Positions 1 through 14,400 of a stretch of DNA of 64,000 nt are shown piece by piece. Where the stretch lies: the NCBI GenBank assembly GCA_036971475.1, contig JBAIZL010000002.1, forward strand, positions 229,131,143-229,195,142, read 5' to 3'. The notes beneath the pieces are model-generated. The model searched no databases. It was not told where the DNA came from and saw only the letters and a list, made by a program, of their open reading frames with translations. A program made the translations under genes and the position numbers. How positions within the stretch are numbered: the first letter of the stretch is position 1; each line of letters opens with the position of its first letter. This DNA comes from Prosapia bicincta (taxonomy: Eukaryota > Arthropoda > Insecta > Hemiptera > Cercopidae).

Positions 1-2471
1 AATTAACATCTCTTATGAAAATATTGCTAAATATTCAGGCATAGACCTAAATGATAAATTAGATGAAAACACCACATCAAGGAAAGAAAGAGCAATTAAA
101 TAAAATATAGTAGACAACGCTTTGGTGGAAAAACAAACCTATTATTATGTCACAAAATAAAAATCTACAAAAAGATCTTGAAAACAGTTTGCCTCTATGA
201 CAGCCAACTGTGGGAATGTGCAAAGGAATCTTATATAGAAATTCTTCAGGTGTTACAAAATAAGGTAGTGAGAGATACGGTTAATTACTCTTGGTTTAAA
301 AAAAAGATATTCACCGATAACTGAATATCCCGACAATAACAGAAGAAAAAAAGATGGCCACAACACATGAAACAAGACTTCACCTTCATTCTGGTCCAAT
401 GGTTCTTCAACTTCTCCATACCAGTACCTGGTTAGAAGATTGCAGAGAAGCAAACCATTTGCAGGGTTGTGTTACGATAGTTCTAATCAAATATATGTAA
501 TTGACAATATCTAAGAACTAAAGAGTTAATGGAACTTCATGCTTATGAGTCCTTAGGGTAAGATAATGCAAAAAAAGAATTGGGCTAATAAGACAAGTGT
601 TAATAAAAAAAACTGATATTATAAATATTATTCAACCGTATAACGCCATGGTATTGTCTATTAAAATTACATTATTTGGCCAATAGAAATGAGTTTAGTA
701 ATCAGTTTATCTCGAACGATACAATTAGACTAAATTCAACGTTAATGTATTTGGAGGAGATCGAGTTGAGGGGGTACAACAAAGAGAAACTTGTTTTAAC
801 GTAAACAAACCCTGTTCTCTTGAAGGGATGGCAAAAAGGTCGTCTATGGAACCTTATTTTAGAACTGAAACAAGAGATACGACAATTAATAGTCCGATAT
901 AAATTTAACCACATTAGTAAAATAATATGAATTTTAGAAATCTAGTTTCCAAGAGTATTTCAAATATAAATAGCTTTAATTCAGCAAAGTTTATGAAAAT
1001 AATATGATGAACGACGTGAAACAGTGTCGACAGTATAATTATAGATGAAAATAGTAAACGAAAGCTTTATCTTGAAGAGATGAGATACCGATTACAGTTT
1101 TATTCCAAACTTTGAGTGATCAAAGTTCTTCAGATAACTATAAAAACCAGAGGTTTAGGGTGTTTTTATTTGGTTAAAGATAATAAAACAATTATTATTT
1201 AAATTAGGTCTAAATAATAGAAAACACTGATAAAACAATTTCAAAAATTATTTAAATAAATTATACGAAATTCATATATTGAACCATTTATAAATTACTA
1301 GAGCGTTGCTAGGATACTAAGAGGAATGGTTGTCAAAGAAACTCATTGTGTAGAAATTCCATTAAATAGCGTCGTTTTCATTGGAAATATATTTATTTAC
1401 GATGGAAAACCTTTCAATACCCTGTTATGGCTAAAGCTTGTTTTAACATTTATGTTAGTTCAGAAATTTCAAATTTCTATAGCATATAATCATTTTAACT
1501 TTAACTTTTTCTATGGTACCGTGTAATAGTGAGAAAAAGTCAATGATAAAATTGACAATGGTAGTTCGACTTTCATAGTTCAAAATTTATTGTTTTTGCG
1601 CTTTCATGATAAAACATTTGGCTAAAATAACACCCTAGTTTACTAAGGTGTTTGAATATTTGGTTTTCAATAGTAATAAGTTTTAGTTTTTTTACTTGTA
1701 AAAATTTAAATATTGTTGAATTATTCTAATTTGATTATTTATAGTTAGCATTCATTATAATCTTGTCATGAACTTTATATATAAAATAAAACCCCTTGTT
1801 TTGAGCCCAAAGTCAAATCATGTGTTTATAGTATGTTGAAGTACAATACTGCGTGTAGCGTTAGTAGTGTTACACTGAGTCTTGCCAGTGAAAAATATAT
1901 AGTCTTCATATAATGTCTTTATGGGGGGGGGGGGCTAAACAAGGTCTCGATATGCTCGCATGTGCTATCTATAAAACGACTGTATAAGTCTCCTATATAT
2001 TTTTACAGGTATTATTGACAATTTTTCTTATAGTGTTATTTTTTCGAATGTCTGTTTTTTGTAAGTTAAAGTTATGCTTTTGTAATTTCTCTTTGATAGC
2101 CTTTTTGTTAATAAAAGGGATAAATTATTAAATATGAAGCTATAATAATTAGTTTCAGCGGTCAGTTTTTAGGTCAGTCAGGGCATTGAATTCTCCCTCA
2201 ATGTTTACGTTATAAATATGTTGATTTATTAATAATTTCCAACATTATTTTATTCATAGAAAGGGTTTGGCAAATTATTGCATTGAGTGTGAATAAGAGG
2301 GCATACTAAGTCATAGCCTACGTTCTTTACATTTCTTATAAGAGTTATATGCATACACTTTAAAATACAAAAGGTTAAATAACCCTATGTTAGTCAGTAA
2401 TGACATAAAATTATCCTCCAAATCACAATTCTCTAGTTTTCATATTGGACGTTAAAGCAGTCTATTTATAT
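1..2471. other. AT-rich, no recognisable gene
   Basis: Only short chance frames. A run of 12 G occurs at 1923-1934. Confidence 0.6.
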
Positions 2472-2473
2472 TT

Positions 2474-2528
<55 letters not shown>
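2472..2528. repeat. (AC)n(TA)n tract at a Penelope-like end
   Basis: An AC run passes into TA and abuts the element terminus at 2529. Confidence 0.95.
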
Positions 2529-2533
<5 letters not shown>

Positions 2534-2662
2534 CGTTTTCTTGTTTAATAATTTAAAACAACATAGGTTATTCAAATACAAGAAGATTTATTAATTTATA
2601 TTCAAAGCCTTTCGATGGCAAACAGTACCAACATCATCAGGAATGAAAATTACAATAATGTA
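2529..2662 (-). mobile_element. Solitary Penelope-like terminus with decayed hammerhead motif
   Basis: This stretch is nearly identical to the left arm of the 24.9 kb element, starting at a (TA)n tract and running through the same ribozyme region. On the minus strand CTGATGA is at 2640-2634, GAAA at 2613-2610, and stem II GTTGG/CCATC has one mismatch. No inverted partner is present here. Downstream sequence (2663-3050) has no recognisable coding remnant. Confidence 0.75.
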
Positions 2663-3052
2663 AGCTATAGGCCTAAAACATATGTTTAATTAGAAATAAC
2701 ACACACAAAAATAAGAGATATATAACAATAAAAATAAGAACATACTAATAGAGGAACAAGTCCAGATTAAATCAAAACATAATACTATCTTTAGCATATT
2801 TGATGACATTTTAAGAATAAAAGATTAGGACAAATTGAAATATTAAAGTATATTTATCTAACAGTTAAGATAACTCATACCGTTTACTGAGCATAGTACA
2901 ATTATATTCAACAGTCTTACTCTAGTCACATAACTGGACAGTGATTTATAAATTTTGAAAATGCTAATAATGTAAATTAGCGAAAAGCTTCAATCAAAAA
3001 TAAAATGAAGTAATACTCCTATATTCTTGTTTATGAAAATTATTTTATTTCA

Positions 3053-3054
<2 letters not shown>

Positions 3055-3120
<66 letters not shown>
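3055..3120. repeat. (TA)n tract
   Basis: About 33 uninterrupted TA units. The preceding ATATTCTTGTTTATGAAAA resembles sequence beside the 11.4 kb tract. Confidence 0.95.
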
Positions 3121-3122
<2 letters not shown>

Positions 3123-6100
3123 CAGACGGGTTGCTATCTTTCGTCTTTGTCACATCCCTCTGCCCGCGGTTATTTGAGCTGTCACCATAGCTTCATCTTC
3201 TTTGCTTCAATCTGTTACAGTTTTTAGCAATTTTTATTTTTTTTTCAAACGCCAATCACCTGTTGGACATGTAGATTATTTCTGGTTCCCCTATTACGGC
3301 ATCGTGCAACTGCTTTTAAATATAGATATTTAAAGATCAGATATTTGTCGAATCATTTTTTCGTTCTATATGTGGATATGTCCTTTCTTTTGTTTTGTCG
3401 ATTCAAGATGATATTCACTTATGCGTTTCAGATTTTCCATCACCATTTATAATCACTTATAATAATAATAATTATATTATTAATATCTTTTTAAATGAGC
3501 TAACTGAGTGAACGTTGGGACGTCGAAGTGTCCTGTAAGCATGTTTGTGGGTGCTTTTGATCTCCATGAATTACAATTTAAAAATACTTGCATACAGGCG
3601 GCATTATTCATAATTTGTATCTAGTCCTTTACATCCTTTAGCATCTTGAAGTAGATTGAGATGAAAAAAATATCTATTTTTTTCTTTTAGATGTTTTGCA
3701 ATAACCAAGAAGAATTCATGTTTGTTTTTATGGGTAAATATCTCGGGATGTACATTAAGACTGAAAATATAAAAACCTATTAGCTATACCAAATTAATTA
3801 TTACTACAACAGATGCTAATTTGCAGTATCTTTTTTTCGTCTTTCTAAATAATACTTTCTTCCTTAAATATGATTACAACTTTCATTCAAAGGCGTGTCT
3901 AAGAATCCTACATTTACGGAACGTAATGGTAGAGACGTGAAAAACACTGACAAAGTCATAGTCGAATAATTGCAGAGAAGGAAATTCTTAATAGAGAAGG
4001 TTTACACTGAATATTTGTAAAGAGTTTACCATAAAAGGGAAGTTTCTCGTGCTTAAAAGCAGATTGACGTTTCCACAAATACAATATACAACTCCGGTTG
4101 CCTTGGTAGCGTAATTGCCTCGAGAGATTCGACATTTCAGAATTAGACCAGCAAGTTGTAAAATATAGATTTAACATAGCTATTTGTTATATTAAGTGGC
4201 AATGACATTTGTTAAATAATTTTATACAAATACTTCTTTATATTTCTAGAAAAACTGTACTTGCTCAACACCTAAAATTTGAAAGACAATCAAGTTGCCT
4301 TGTGCAGTACTGTTTGTTTTCTCTCATATATAATCAACGCCTTAAACATTAAATGTAGGTATTAAGTCATCTAAGTTGGAATTTCAGTAGACATAGATGT
4401 TACCTCAATGTTTTTTTTTGCATTGACTGATTAATTTGTTAACATTATGAAGAGAAATGTCCAAGCAAAAGTAAATATTAGTGGAGTACGTTAATTAAAA
4501 TGCTTGGATTCCTAATCAACTCGTATACGCATAACACTTTTACATCGCCTGAGCACATAATTCAGTAGAGTTACATATCTAAAAATAAATATTGACCATA
4601 TCCAAATATAGATAAAACCGAAAAGTATGTAAAAGGACTGAAGTATTTCATAAAAACTCCTATAGTAATTTTAAGCAGCTTGTCCATTTTTCAGTATAGA
4701 GTGCCTGATGTTTTTTTTTTAACTACAAACGTGTTTTTTTTACTAAAATTTATTTTTCAATTTTAATATTAGAACTTAAAAATTTAATACAGTTACTAAT
4801 TACACCTCAACATAAATCTTTGTTGAGCAGAATCTCTCCTTTCTATTTTCATAGAGGTCTTCGTAGAAACGTTACAATATTCAAAACTATATTTCATTTG
4901 TGTTTGTTAAAGTTTTATCACACGAACGTCATGAATTAATCTTTTTCTGCTATGGGAGTTTGTAGGACAGAGTTATCTTACAGTTAATAATTTTTATTCT
5001 TATTTTATTCTGTTTCTTTTACAGGGATCTTTAACATGACTCTACATCACATGATATTGTACCTTTAATCCAAAATTTATAAAAATATATTTAACATTAG
5101 ACTTTTACAGAATAAAAGGTTCATAGACTCATATTAATTCATAAATAATTAGACTATTAGATTAATATTGCATACAACGAGAAAGAGGGAGATTCTCAGA
5201 GGTATACATTTTACTTTTTAAAAGGATTTTATAAAGAGTTTAAAAAGTAATTAATTTACCCTTTACAAAACTTTTATTTGTATGTATTATGAACTACATA
5301 AATTTATAATTATGAGTTGTGATTTCAATAGAAAGACTTTCTTTCAATTACTTAGGTTAGACTGAAAGGATTTTGGCTTTCATAGTATTATGGAAGGAAA
5401 GCTTGAGTCTGGAATTTCTTTAGAACCAAGACAAAAACGCCAATCAACAACAGTAATTTGAAAAATTTAATTCATTTCCCAAGGAACATGGATTAGTTTT
5501 TTTTTCAGGGCTTTGTCTATATACAACTTATAGGCTTTATAAATAAGACGTTAAAGTGGGATGGAACTAGAAGACGTTTTTGTTAATAAACTTGTTGCAT
5601 TAATCTAATTTATGTTTAGAGGGAAATAAATACTTTAATTTATTCACAGTATTCCCCTCAAAACATATTTTCACATCAAACGCTTCCGCTTCGTCAACTT
5701 CCGTTTGGTTCATCGAATTCATTATCTAATCGTGTGACATTGCATTCAGCATAAAATTTCTAGATCTTAATTTTCCAATTATCCATTGTTCATTTCATAC
5801 TTTCTAACAATACTTCTTTATAAAAAACGTTCCTTAAATCCTTCTCCAAAACTACATACATAATAGTATTTATTTTAAAAACCTCTAATTAATACAAATA
5901 ATAAAAGTCTGTGTACAAAATAAATCTCATTTCATGATATCATTAACTATTATAGAATTGGGCTCTATAACTCCCTAAGCTATGTCAACGCTAAATGTTA
6001 AATGGGGAATTCATACTGGTATGAATAATTTAATTTAATAATTTTATTAGACTTTATCACTACCTGAGTCGTATTGAGTGTTGCTAACCTTTTATATTTT

Positions 6101-7105
6101 GTATGACCAACATTTTAGAAATATAATAGTATCATATTTTGGAGTAATCTTTGAGCGTACATTATTTTATTAGTTAAGATTGTAGTATTTTTTTCACTTT
6201 TCATAATACTGAAGTAAAATAAATATTAAAAATGGTCATGGATATACAATTTTTTTTAAATTCTGCTTTGATTGTTTCATTTAGTGTGTTTAATAAAAAC
6301 CACAGAAATCACATGAAGTAATTCAGTACTTTACTCATGCACAGTATAACTACATATAGGTTATGTTTTAATTTATGATTAACAAATAGGATTGCATAAT
6401 TAAACTTGAGGAAGAAAAAAACAGTAACTTTATAAATTAGAATATAACAGAAGACAGGTGGCAAATGTGTGGAATGGTATTGATTATTTTTCTGTACGTT
6501 TAATTACCAAATCGGAATAACCTTCTGATGATATTGCTGTATGAATAAATATATTGCTATTTATCCTACAAAATCTACTACTAGTGTATCGACGTTTTGC
6601 TTATAGGAAGCGTTGCTCACCCTTTTACCCTTATAATGTAGACTTTATATTACCTTTATAAAAACCATAAAGTGGGTATTTTACTTACGTCATCCTATGT
6701 AAGGATAAAATCCTTCCGTAAAAGGATGTTTGGTAAAGTATAGACTCTACTATAAGGGAGCACATATTTATTAACGAAGAGTGTTTGTGTTTACGATTGA
6801 TCGGTTTTAGTTGGGTGTAAAGTTATTTTGCAATTTTATCTGGTTCTAAAATTTACAAACAATCAACTTAAAGGTAATATAATTGACGTATAATCAGAAT
6901 TTCCTCAATAGCTCTATTCAATTGCAAATCTAAGAAACGTTTACAAATAGTACGCTTATTTCATCACACGTTTAAATTGTGTACGAAATTAAATTATTTT
7001 GCCACAAATATTATAGATTTTTGTATTGCGAAACCATACATAGTTTTATTACTGTGAATTATAGAAATGTCGACATAATAATAAATGAAAATTGATATGA
7101 ATAAC
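3121..7105. other. AT-rich, no recognisable gene
   Basis: Nothing supportable on either strand. At 6518-6532 the sequence TAACCTTCTGATGAT matches the start of the 15.3 kb ribozyme motif, but the rest does not. Confidence 0.55.
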
Positions 7106-7124
7106 AAACACACACACAGCCACA

Positions 7125-7156
<32 letters not shown>

Positions 7157-7180
7157 TACATACATACATACATACACACA

Positions 7181-7258
<78 letters not shown>

Positions 7259-7382
7259 AACACACCACACACACACACAACACAAACACAAACACACACA
7301 CACACACACACACACATACACATACACATACACACACACAAACACAAACACGAACAAACATACACACAAACACACACACATA
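7106..7382. repeat. Long interrupted (CA)n microsatellite
   Basis: About 275 bases of CA repeats with embedded CATA and CAAACA runs. All apparent cysteine/valine- or histidine/threonine-rich frames here are products of the repeat. Confidence 0.97.
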
Positions 7383-7985
7383 TAATTAGTAATAGGATAT
7401 TTTATAAACCGTTTCTAATTAAGCAGAACTTTAATACTTATTTCGTCTAATTGCGTATTAAAAAAATTGCATTCCGTTGTAGTCGTCCTTTCTATTGAAA
7501 TAAATTCCATTATTGATATAAATAATTCAGTCTTAATACTCTTTCTTTATAGGCTGTGTGATTGAAATATCTTACATAGACCCTAACAGCTTCTCGATGC
7601 ATTTTACGCAATAAATACCAGACATTTATTAAGCCCCTCTTACTCAATGACCTTGTACAAATTTTGCAATCTAACTTTATATTATTTTCCAATGTCTTAA
7701 AACTTAACTTCTAATTTAATGTTTTAAAGGATGTGTTTAACCTTCTCAATCTAATTGATATCTGCCGTGTGATATTATCTAAACCGAAATTTTAGTTTAT
7801 TTTGACAGAAACGTATTTTATTAAACTTATAATAATGGCCTTAGTAATTATAAGGTTTTTACATATCAAACAATTATTCGCTGAAATTTAATACTTTATA
7901 ACATTTTATTTCCATCGTTAATATTAAATACAGACGTATACCTAAGATTCCGCAATGGGTATGCGCTACGGCGTCTACTACAACC

Positions 7986-8052
7986 CCCGGTCAGTGATGC
8001 TTGATGATGGAGATACTAAAAATCTTTGAAAGTTAACTTGCATAAATACCAA
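7986..8052 (+). ncRNA. Decayed hammerhead ribozyme motif
   Basis: The core reads TTGATGA (8001-8007), with T where the conserved C should be. One T follows, then stem II GGAGAT/ATCTTT (8009-8014 with 8022-8027), GAA (8028-8030), self-complementary AGTT/AACT as stem III (8031-8038) and U17 at 8039. Stem I pairs ATGC (7997-8000) with GCAT (8040-8043), and GGT/ACC forms further out beyond an internal loop. Loss of the core C should abolish cleavage. Related sequence lies at 18866-18927. Confidence 0.55.
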
Positions 8053-11000
8053 GAAAGATTCTGGTTTAAGCGCATATAGTGAAAGGTATATATTTGTAAT
8101 TGCATAAAAGTGTGTTTTCGACCTTAATCCTTTTTTTCTCTATCAAACGTTTCTCCTAAACTATTGGAGATAGAGTTCTGGGACAAGTTTAATACGATTT
8201 GTCGGCTGATTTTAAATAAAATTTATATAAATAACAAACTCAATTAACGCCCTACAAATTTCAGTGTGAGCTAATTTCAATGAGGAAGCTGAGTTTTAGG
8301 GGAAATCCTTGACCCTGTATAAATCGACAACGAAGCATTTCCGGTCCCAAATTTATATGAACCTTTTTCAGTAGGGCAGATTCCTCCTGAAAAATCCTGT
8401 ATATATTGTACATATATTGTACCGAATGCAGACGGATAATTTCCCTACTTTCATTTATACTCTACAGATCTAAAAAGCAACGTAGGGCAAGAACGTTTAG
8501 TTTTAAAAAGCCCTAACATCAATTTCTTTATCCTAGTTAGGAAAAGTTGGCTGAAAACTATATTTTACATTGTATTTATGGCTGACAGGTAGATAGTAAG
8601 TAATGGTTTTTGTTTAACTACTTTAGCATGTTTAATTTTTAAAAAATGGAATCCGTAATTCCAAAGATTAAAAGAGGTGGGAATAAATGAGAATGGGTAA
8701 GAGGAAACTATATTTTATTTGTCAATATATTTGATTAATCTTTTGTGAGATAAGCGTATTTGTTCTAAAACATTTTATTTAAAGGATCATATATTTAATT
8801 ACATAGTTGTGTTTCTTTCGTTAATGCTATTGAATTGAACGAAAAAAGCTATTGTAGTCTTTATTCCACAATATTGTAAAGGTGAAAAGACTTTGGGGAA
8901 AATGGTAAATAATAGTAATAATCATACAAAGAAATAATGAACAAAATGAATACGTTTTCTATCGAGCAAGTTTTTGTACATTTCTTTGTACGATTATACT
9001 TGTATCTGTGTCGGTATTAAGTATAAAAGGTCGATTTAAAGAGATAAAATAACGCTACAGGATGAATAAAGCGGTGGCCTTAATGTGTTATGAATATTAA
9101 TGCAGGTCTTGTACCACGGGTGTTTAAGTCAACGTACTTTCTGCAGTATTTGGCTCTATACAGACACTTTTAAATGAAATCTAATGTTGGTTTAAAGAAT
9201 GTTGTTTAAATCTTTACAGGCACTTCAATATATAACTAAGAAGCTTTGAATCCACCTTTTAAATTGATATTTCAATCTGAAAAACATAACTTTCGTGTAT
9301 AGCTTTTATATGTTTTTATTTCTATTTTGTTCATTTTACGACCTTTTTATTTCTCAACAAATTAGTTCCTCATTCTTATCCCTTATCTGAAAAATAAAAC
9401 TATGCTGGCGTTCCTTCATTCCTACGCTAATCACGGACGTATTGCGTAATTCGTAAGATTGAACACGTAAAGTGATATCTTACTATTTTAAAATTCATGG
9501 CTAACTAAAGGTGCCTGAGTTTTTATTGCCTTTCTTCCGTCTCTCCCCGTTGTCCCTTTTCTGTTGCTCAGCCCGCTCTCTCTTATGTCGCCGTCCATCT
9601 CGCTTCTCTAGGATCTTCGGTATCCTCCACAAGTTTTTCTCAATTTCCGTTATGACTTTTATACATTTGAGTTTGTGTCTTTATAAATGACCGTGATTTT
9701 TTATGTGGTCTATCTACCTACTATAAATGGTTATCGAATATTCATACAAGTTAGTTTTTGACTATTCAAGTCTTTCTGGTAGAATCCGCATAGGTCTTAT
9801 AACCCATATACAAACAACAAGAAATAATAATATGAAGTTTAAAGTAGCATTTTCAAATACTCTGTGTATAGCTTTTAGACTTTGTATATTTGATGCAGCA
9901 CCTGCATTTTGAGATTCACCTGCATTTTGAGATAGATAAATAATTTCTCGCAGAAAACATTTAGACAGTGTACTCATTTTTACAGCATTAAAGTTTTTAC
10001 CTGTGGGATAGTTTTTTCCTTGTGTTTTATGTGAGACATTCGGTATTAAAAGAAACCTATTTAGCTAACACTATCCCTCTTTACTGGCCGTTATTATGAC
10101 CTAACTGATTCAAATAAATAGAAACTTGATGCGAACATCTAACTTACAAAAAACCATTATTGTCTGTATATGTATATAGATTTTTCTGAATATAGAATCA
10201 CAAATTAAACAAATAAGTACCCTCTATTAAAACAAAATGACAGTTTTATAGAACTTACGATTTCCGAGATTATTTCTTAGAAATAATAGGAACTGTAGAA
10301 TAAGTTGAGAAGAAACAATTTTCATAGTGACTTTTAAAACGCTTCCTAACCCGTAATAAAACGACTCACACGTACAACTAGCAGAGGGAGAGATAAAAGC
10401 AACTTGCTTGTTACAAGTGTCGGATCTGACGGTGCTAGGAGTGACATTTTACATACACTGAGTTTTATTGAAAACACCACGTTATGTATGTAAATATATG
10501 TGTACCTTCCTGTGGTATTCTTTTCACATCAAAATGGTAGGATTATTTCAAACGCAAAGAGTTTTCACAAAATATTTAGATAAAACACCAGTTCTAAATA
10601 TATTTCAGGAGGAAATGTTTTCTTAAGACCGAAAATAAAATAAAAAATTGTAAAATATTTCAAAAGGTAAAACAAAAGTTTTGTAAAATACTAAGAAAAG
10701 ATTTCGAAATTTTTGTTTTTATATTAATTTTGGATTAATTAAGCAACGAAGTTTTACATCATTTTACAATACAAAGTTTACGACTATATTATAGATCATT
10801 ACGACTTTAATCTAGTGTAATATTTAAAAATCTAAACTCAAATTATTACTTTGAAACAGTATTGAAACAAATAAATGACTATGTATATTTAGTTCTTGAA
10901 TAATTTGGCAATTATTGATTTTGTAAAAGAATCTTTATCTTCAATAAAAACCTTCCTACGGACCTTTTACATATGCAGAAAATATTAGGATTTATTTTAC

Positions 11001-11301
11001 ATACTGAAACACATTTACTTAACGTTTTTTACAATTATTATGTTTTTGATATATAACCCAGGAGAATGTATACCATTTTTTAAGAAATAAAGTCATTTTT
11101 AACATATTTTATTTACTTACATACTTTCTTTTCTTTTCTTCAAAACGGTTAAATGAAGAGAAAATTTTGAAAAATTAAAGTTTAATTTAGTTAAACTAAG
11201 CGTGGTTTAATTCACTTTCACTTAGCCTATATCTTTTAACTGAATTTTAAATTTTGATTTATATATATACAAATATAAAATATCTTTTCTTGTTTAATAA
11301 T
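8053..11301. other. AT-rich, no recognisable gene
   Basis: Only short frames. A CT-rich, slightly GC-richer patch lies at 9530-9640. Confidence 0.55.
9900..9933. repeat. Short tandem duplication ACCTGCATTTTGAGAT
   Basis: Two copies 18 bases apart. Confidence 0.8.
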
Positions 11302-11404
11302 TTAAAAAAACATAGATATTCAAATACAAGAATATTTATTAATTTATAACGAAAAGCTTTGAATATAAATTAATAAATATTCTTGTATTTGAATACCTAT
11401 GTTG

Positions 11405-11410
<6 letters not shown>
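11302..11410. mobile_element. Penelope-like terminus collapsed into a palindrome
   Basis: Arms 11302-11348 and 11364-11410 are 47 bases each with about 45 matching, around a 15-base centre that contains the GAAAAGCTTTGAA segment of the ribozyme 3' half. The arms match the outer half of the 25 kb foldback arms. A (TA)n tract (11411-11459) follows, and a short TA run lies before it. The CUGAUGA half is gone, so no ribozyme can form. Confidence 0.75.

Positions 11411-11459
<49 letters not shown>
11411..11459. repeat. (TA)n tract at a Penelope-like end
   Basis: Directly follows the GTTGTTTTAA end of the palindrome. Confidence 0.95.
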
Positions 11460-11461
<2 letters not shown>

Positions 11462-14400
11462 GAATAAAGTATAATTTAAATAAATATTCTTGTTTATAAA
11501 ACCTTATACTGATGACTTCGTTGTCTGGATCTCATTGTGGAATGGGCTCCTCACATCTGGCCAGCCTTGGTAACTATCTTCTTCTTTTGGTTATACGTCT
11601 TACTAAATGGGTTATTTGCTCGAAACTTTCGTCAATATAATTCACAGGGTTTTTCAGACAGGTTGTAATGGACCTTCTCCAACGTCACGAATTACGGCGT
11701 TTTATACTTTCCTATTTTTCACAGGTCGTTTGGATGGTGGTTTGGATATTAGAACATTTAACTCAAATACCCTAACACGCCCGTATCACATCATGTACTA
11801 GGTTTTTGAATACATATTTGGAATTATCATTTCAGGAACTTAACACACACATGTTGTTTCTTTGATGGCTTTAGTGCGACTCTAGACTCTTAACCAGGTT
11901 TTTTTTTAATCCAAAACGTTATAGTCCTTGTGTGAACCCCTATATATTATTCAACCACTCAGATGCTTTCTACATTAGGAGCGATGTTATTTAAATATAT
12001 AATCTCCAACCCACTCTGCTTGTATTTCTTTTAATTATTATATTTTTACTTTTATTAGAGCCTGTTACGTTTAATGGTGTCCTGCTTCGAATTTACAATT
12101 TTGTTAAATTAAATATTTATTTAGTATTCTTCAAATTAATTTACTTCGTAAATTTATTTCGTATTTCTTCTTGATTTCGTGCCCCTGGTGGAAGATTTTA
12201 TAAACACATTGATTCTCGCGATTTTGTTAATGTAAATATAGCTTTACACTTAGCTTGGAATTTACTTTATGAATATTATGTTAAGTTCGGTTTTTTAACA
12301 TATTTTAAAACTATAAGCTATTATATTTAGGCCTAGTCTGCCCTTATTTCATCCCTTTTGTTCTATTTTACATTATTTATTTTATTTATTTAAAATTTTA
12401 CAAATTAGGGAACTTTCGCCTAAATATCTGAGAGAATATTAGAGAATATATTAGAGAGAATATATTAGTCTCTCTAATTACCAAGATTTTTTAAAGTTTA
12501 ATTTGGCCGTTGCAACGTGAATTTGATAATGTTTATAATTATTTCTCCTTAATAAGAAAGTTCCTTGCGGTATTATATTGTAAAAAATAACAAACGAATT
12601 TAATTTATATTGGATTGTATGTTTAAAACTATGTTCCACTTTATTGCAGCGAGAATATACTGATAGCAATACATTACAACAAACGTTCACAGACCTTTCG
12701 AAATTATTGTAAGAATAGCAATTTCTAACACTTTTAGCAAAGTCACGTATGAATAATTTACTTATATGAACTAATTTAATTTTAAGTAATTTGAGTAAAA
12801 TTTCTGTTGTTGAATTTGACGATGTTTAAACTTTATGAAGTACAATTAAACTGTTTTAATAAGGAAAACTGTTTCATTTTGTAGTTTTATTTGTATTATT
12901 CAAAAGTACATTATATATTGGTAAAAATAACTAATTTTAGGTATTTGAATACAAATATTTTTATTCTTTTCACAAGAATTTATTCATATTTTGGTAAGGT
13001 AGTGTAGTAATATTCACTAAAAATGGTAAAATTCCATCGCATAATTTCTTAATTTTCCTATTTACCTACTTTTTCCGGTTCATCACCATAAACTGGGCTC
13101 CATAATCATTAATCAATGGGATCATTCACAGGAAGTAGGAAATAAGAATCCGAGATCCCGTGTTTAATGGTCCAGAGGTCGAATAGGTGTAAGTATATAA
13201 TTTAAAGAAAAATATTCTCTCATCTCCATTCCTTTTTAAAACCGAATATTTTTATTATGCTTACGGTTTTCTTTATTGTTTATTAGTTTCAATTCCAGAA
13301 CCTTATTTGTTCAGTCGCTACTGCAATTAAAAAGTAATAAGTTTATTGGTTTATCTACTAGTTTTCTTAGTAACAAAAATGTTTCGATAAGATATTTTTA
13401 CATTGCTTTCCTTTCGAATTCGAAGGGGACATATTTGACAACAATTTTTAGTTTATTCCGTTCCAAATAGTAATTAGTTATCTGTTCAGTTATTTTTAAA
13501 CAGTTTTCTTCTGTAATACAGCACTAGCAAAATAAATCTCGGTGTAAACTTATATTGGGCAATATTAAATCATGAATACGTTTAATGTACTGATGGTAAA
13601 TGTTAACGTGCAAAAGCGAATCAACAATTACATACTCGTTGTATGTGTCTATCTAGATTCTATTTGCATATCTGCTTTATTGATTAATTTTATTTGCTAC
13701 ATTTCGACCTTCATAAGCTATATATGATTTTGTTTCTGTATATCTCTTTCAACTCAAAATGCATACACATGAAACATTTCAACACGAAAGTCTAACTGAT
13801 GCAAAAGATAGGCAAAACTCGTGAGTTCCTTATGGTTTAATTAGTTACATTACCGTCAGGGATGTATCAACTCTTTGATGTGGAAAATTAATTTGATTTA
13901 ATGAGTTCGTGTGAATTTCAATTAAAATGAACCAGATCGCTGAAGGATGAAATTGTATTTAAGTTTAAACACAGAAGATTGACTCGGTACAAAGGCAAAG
14001 GTGATTAATAAGTTGTTAACGAAGTCATAATTTTCTCACTCCCTCAGAGAGAACTAAAACCCCAACTTAACAACATATTGGCGAGGACGAGAGCAAAGTA
14101 ATCATTTTAATACCACCTAAATATTACATAGTATCATATAACGTCATCAACGTTTGTCACAATTATTTCAGAATTGTATTTAAATTTAGATTATATATAT
14201 ATATATATATATTTATATATACTTACTTATTTTTTAATTTGGATAAAAAAATATGAACTACGCATAGAAATTAGTGTTTTCTTTAAAACTGAACTAAAAT
14301 TAGGGTCATCAGAATGTGCGTTTATAAACAGTGAACTTAAGTTAGGTATGTAATTATAATTGAACTTTATTTTTTAAATGAATTCAGATCTCAAACACAT

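Noticed and set aside
3495..3545. CTGAGTGAACGTTGGGACGTCGAAG, hammerhead-like
   Set aside because: The core is interrupted and GAAA reads GAAG. No convincing stem I.
6518..6570. TAACCTTCTGATGAT resembling the 15.3 kb ribozyme
   Set aside because: Only the 5' half matches. No stem II or GAAA follows.
6994..7450. Cys/Val-rich and His/Thr-rich frames of 106-127 codons
   Set aside because: They are translations of the interrupted (CA)n tract on both strands.
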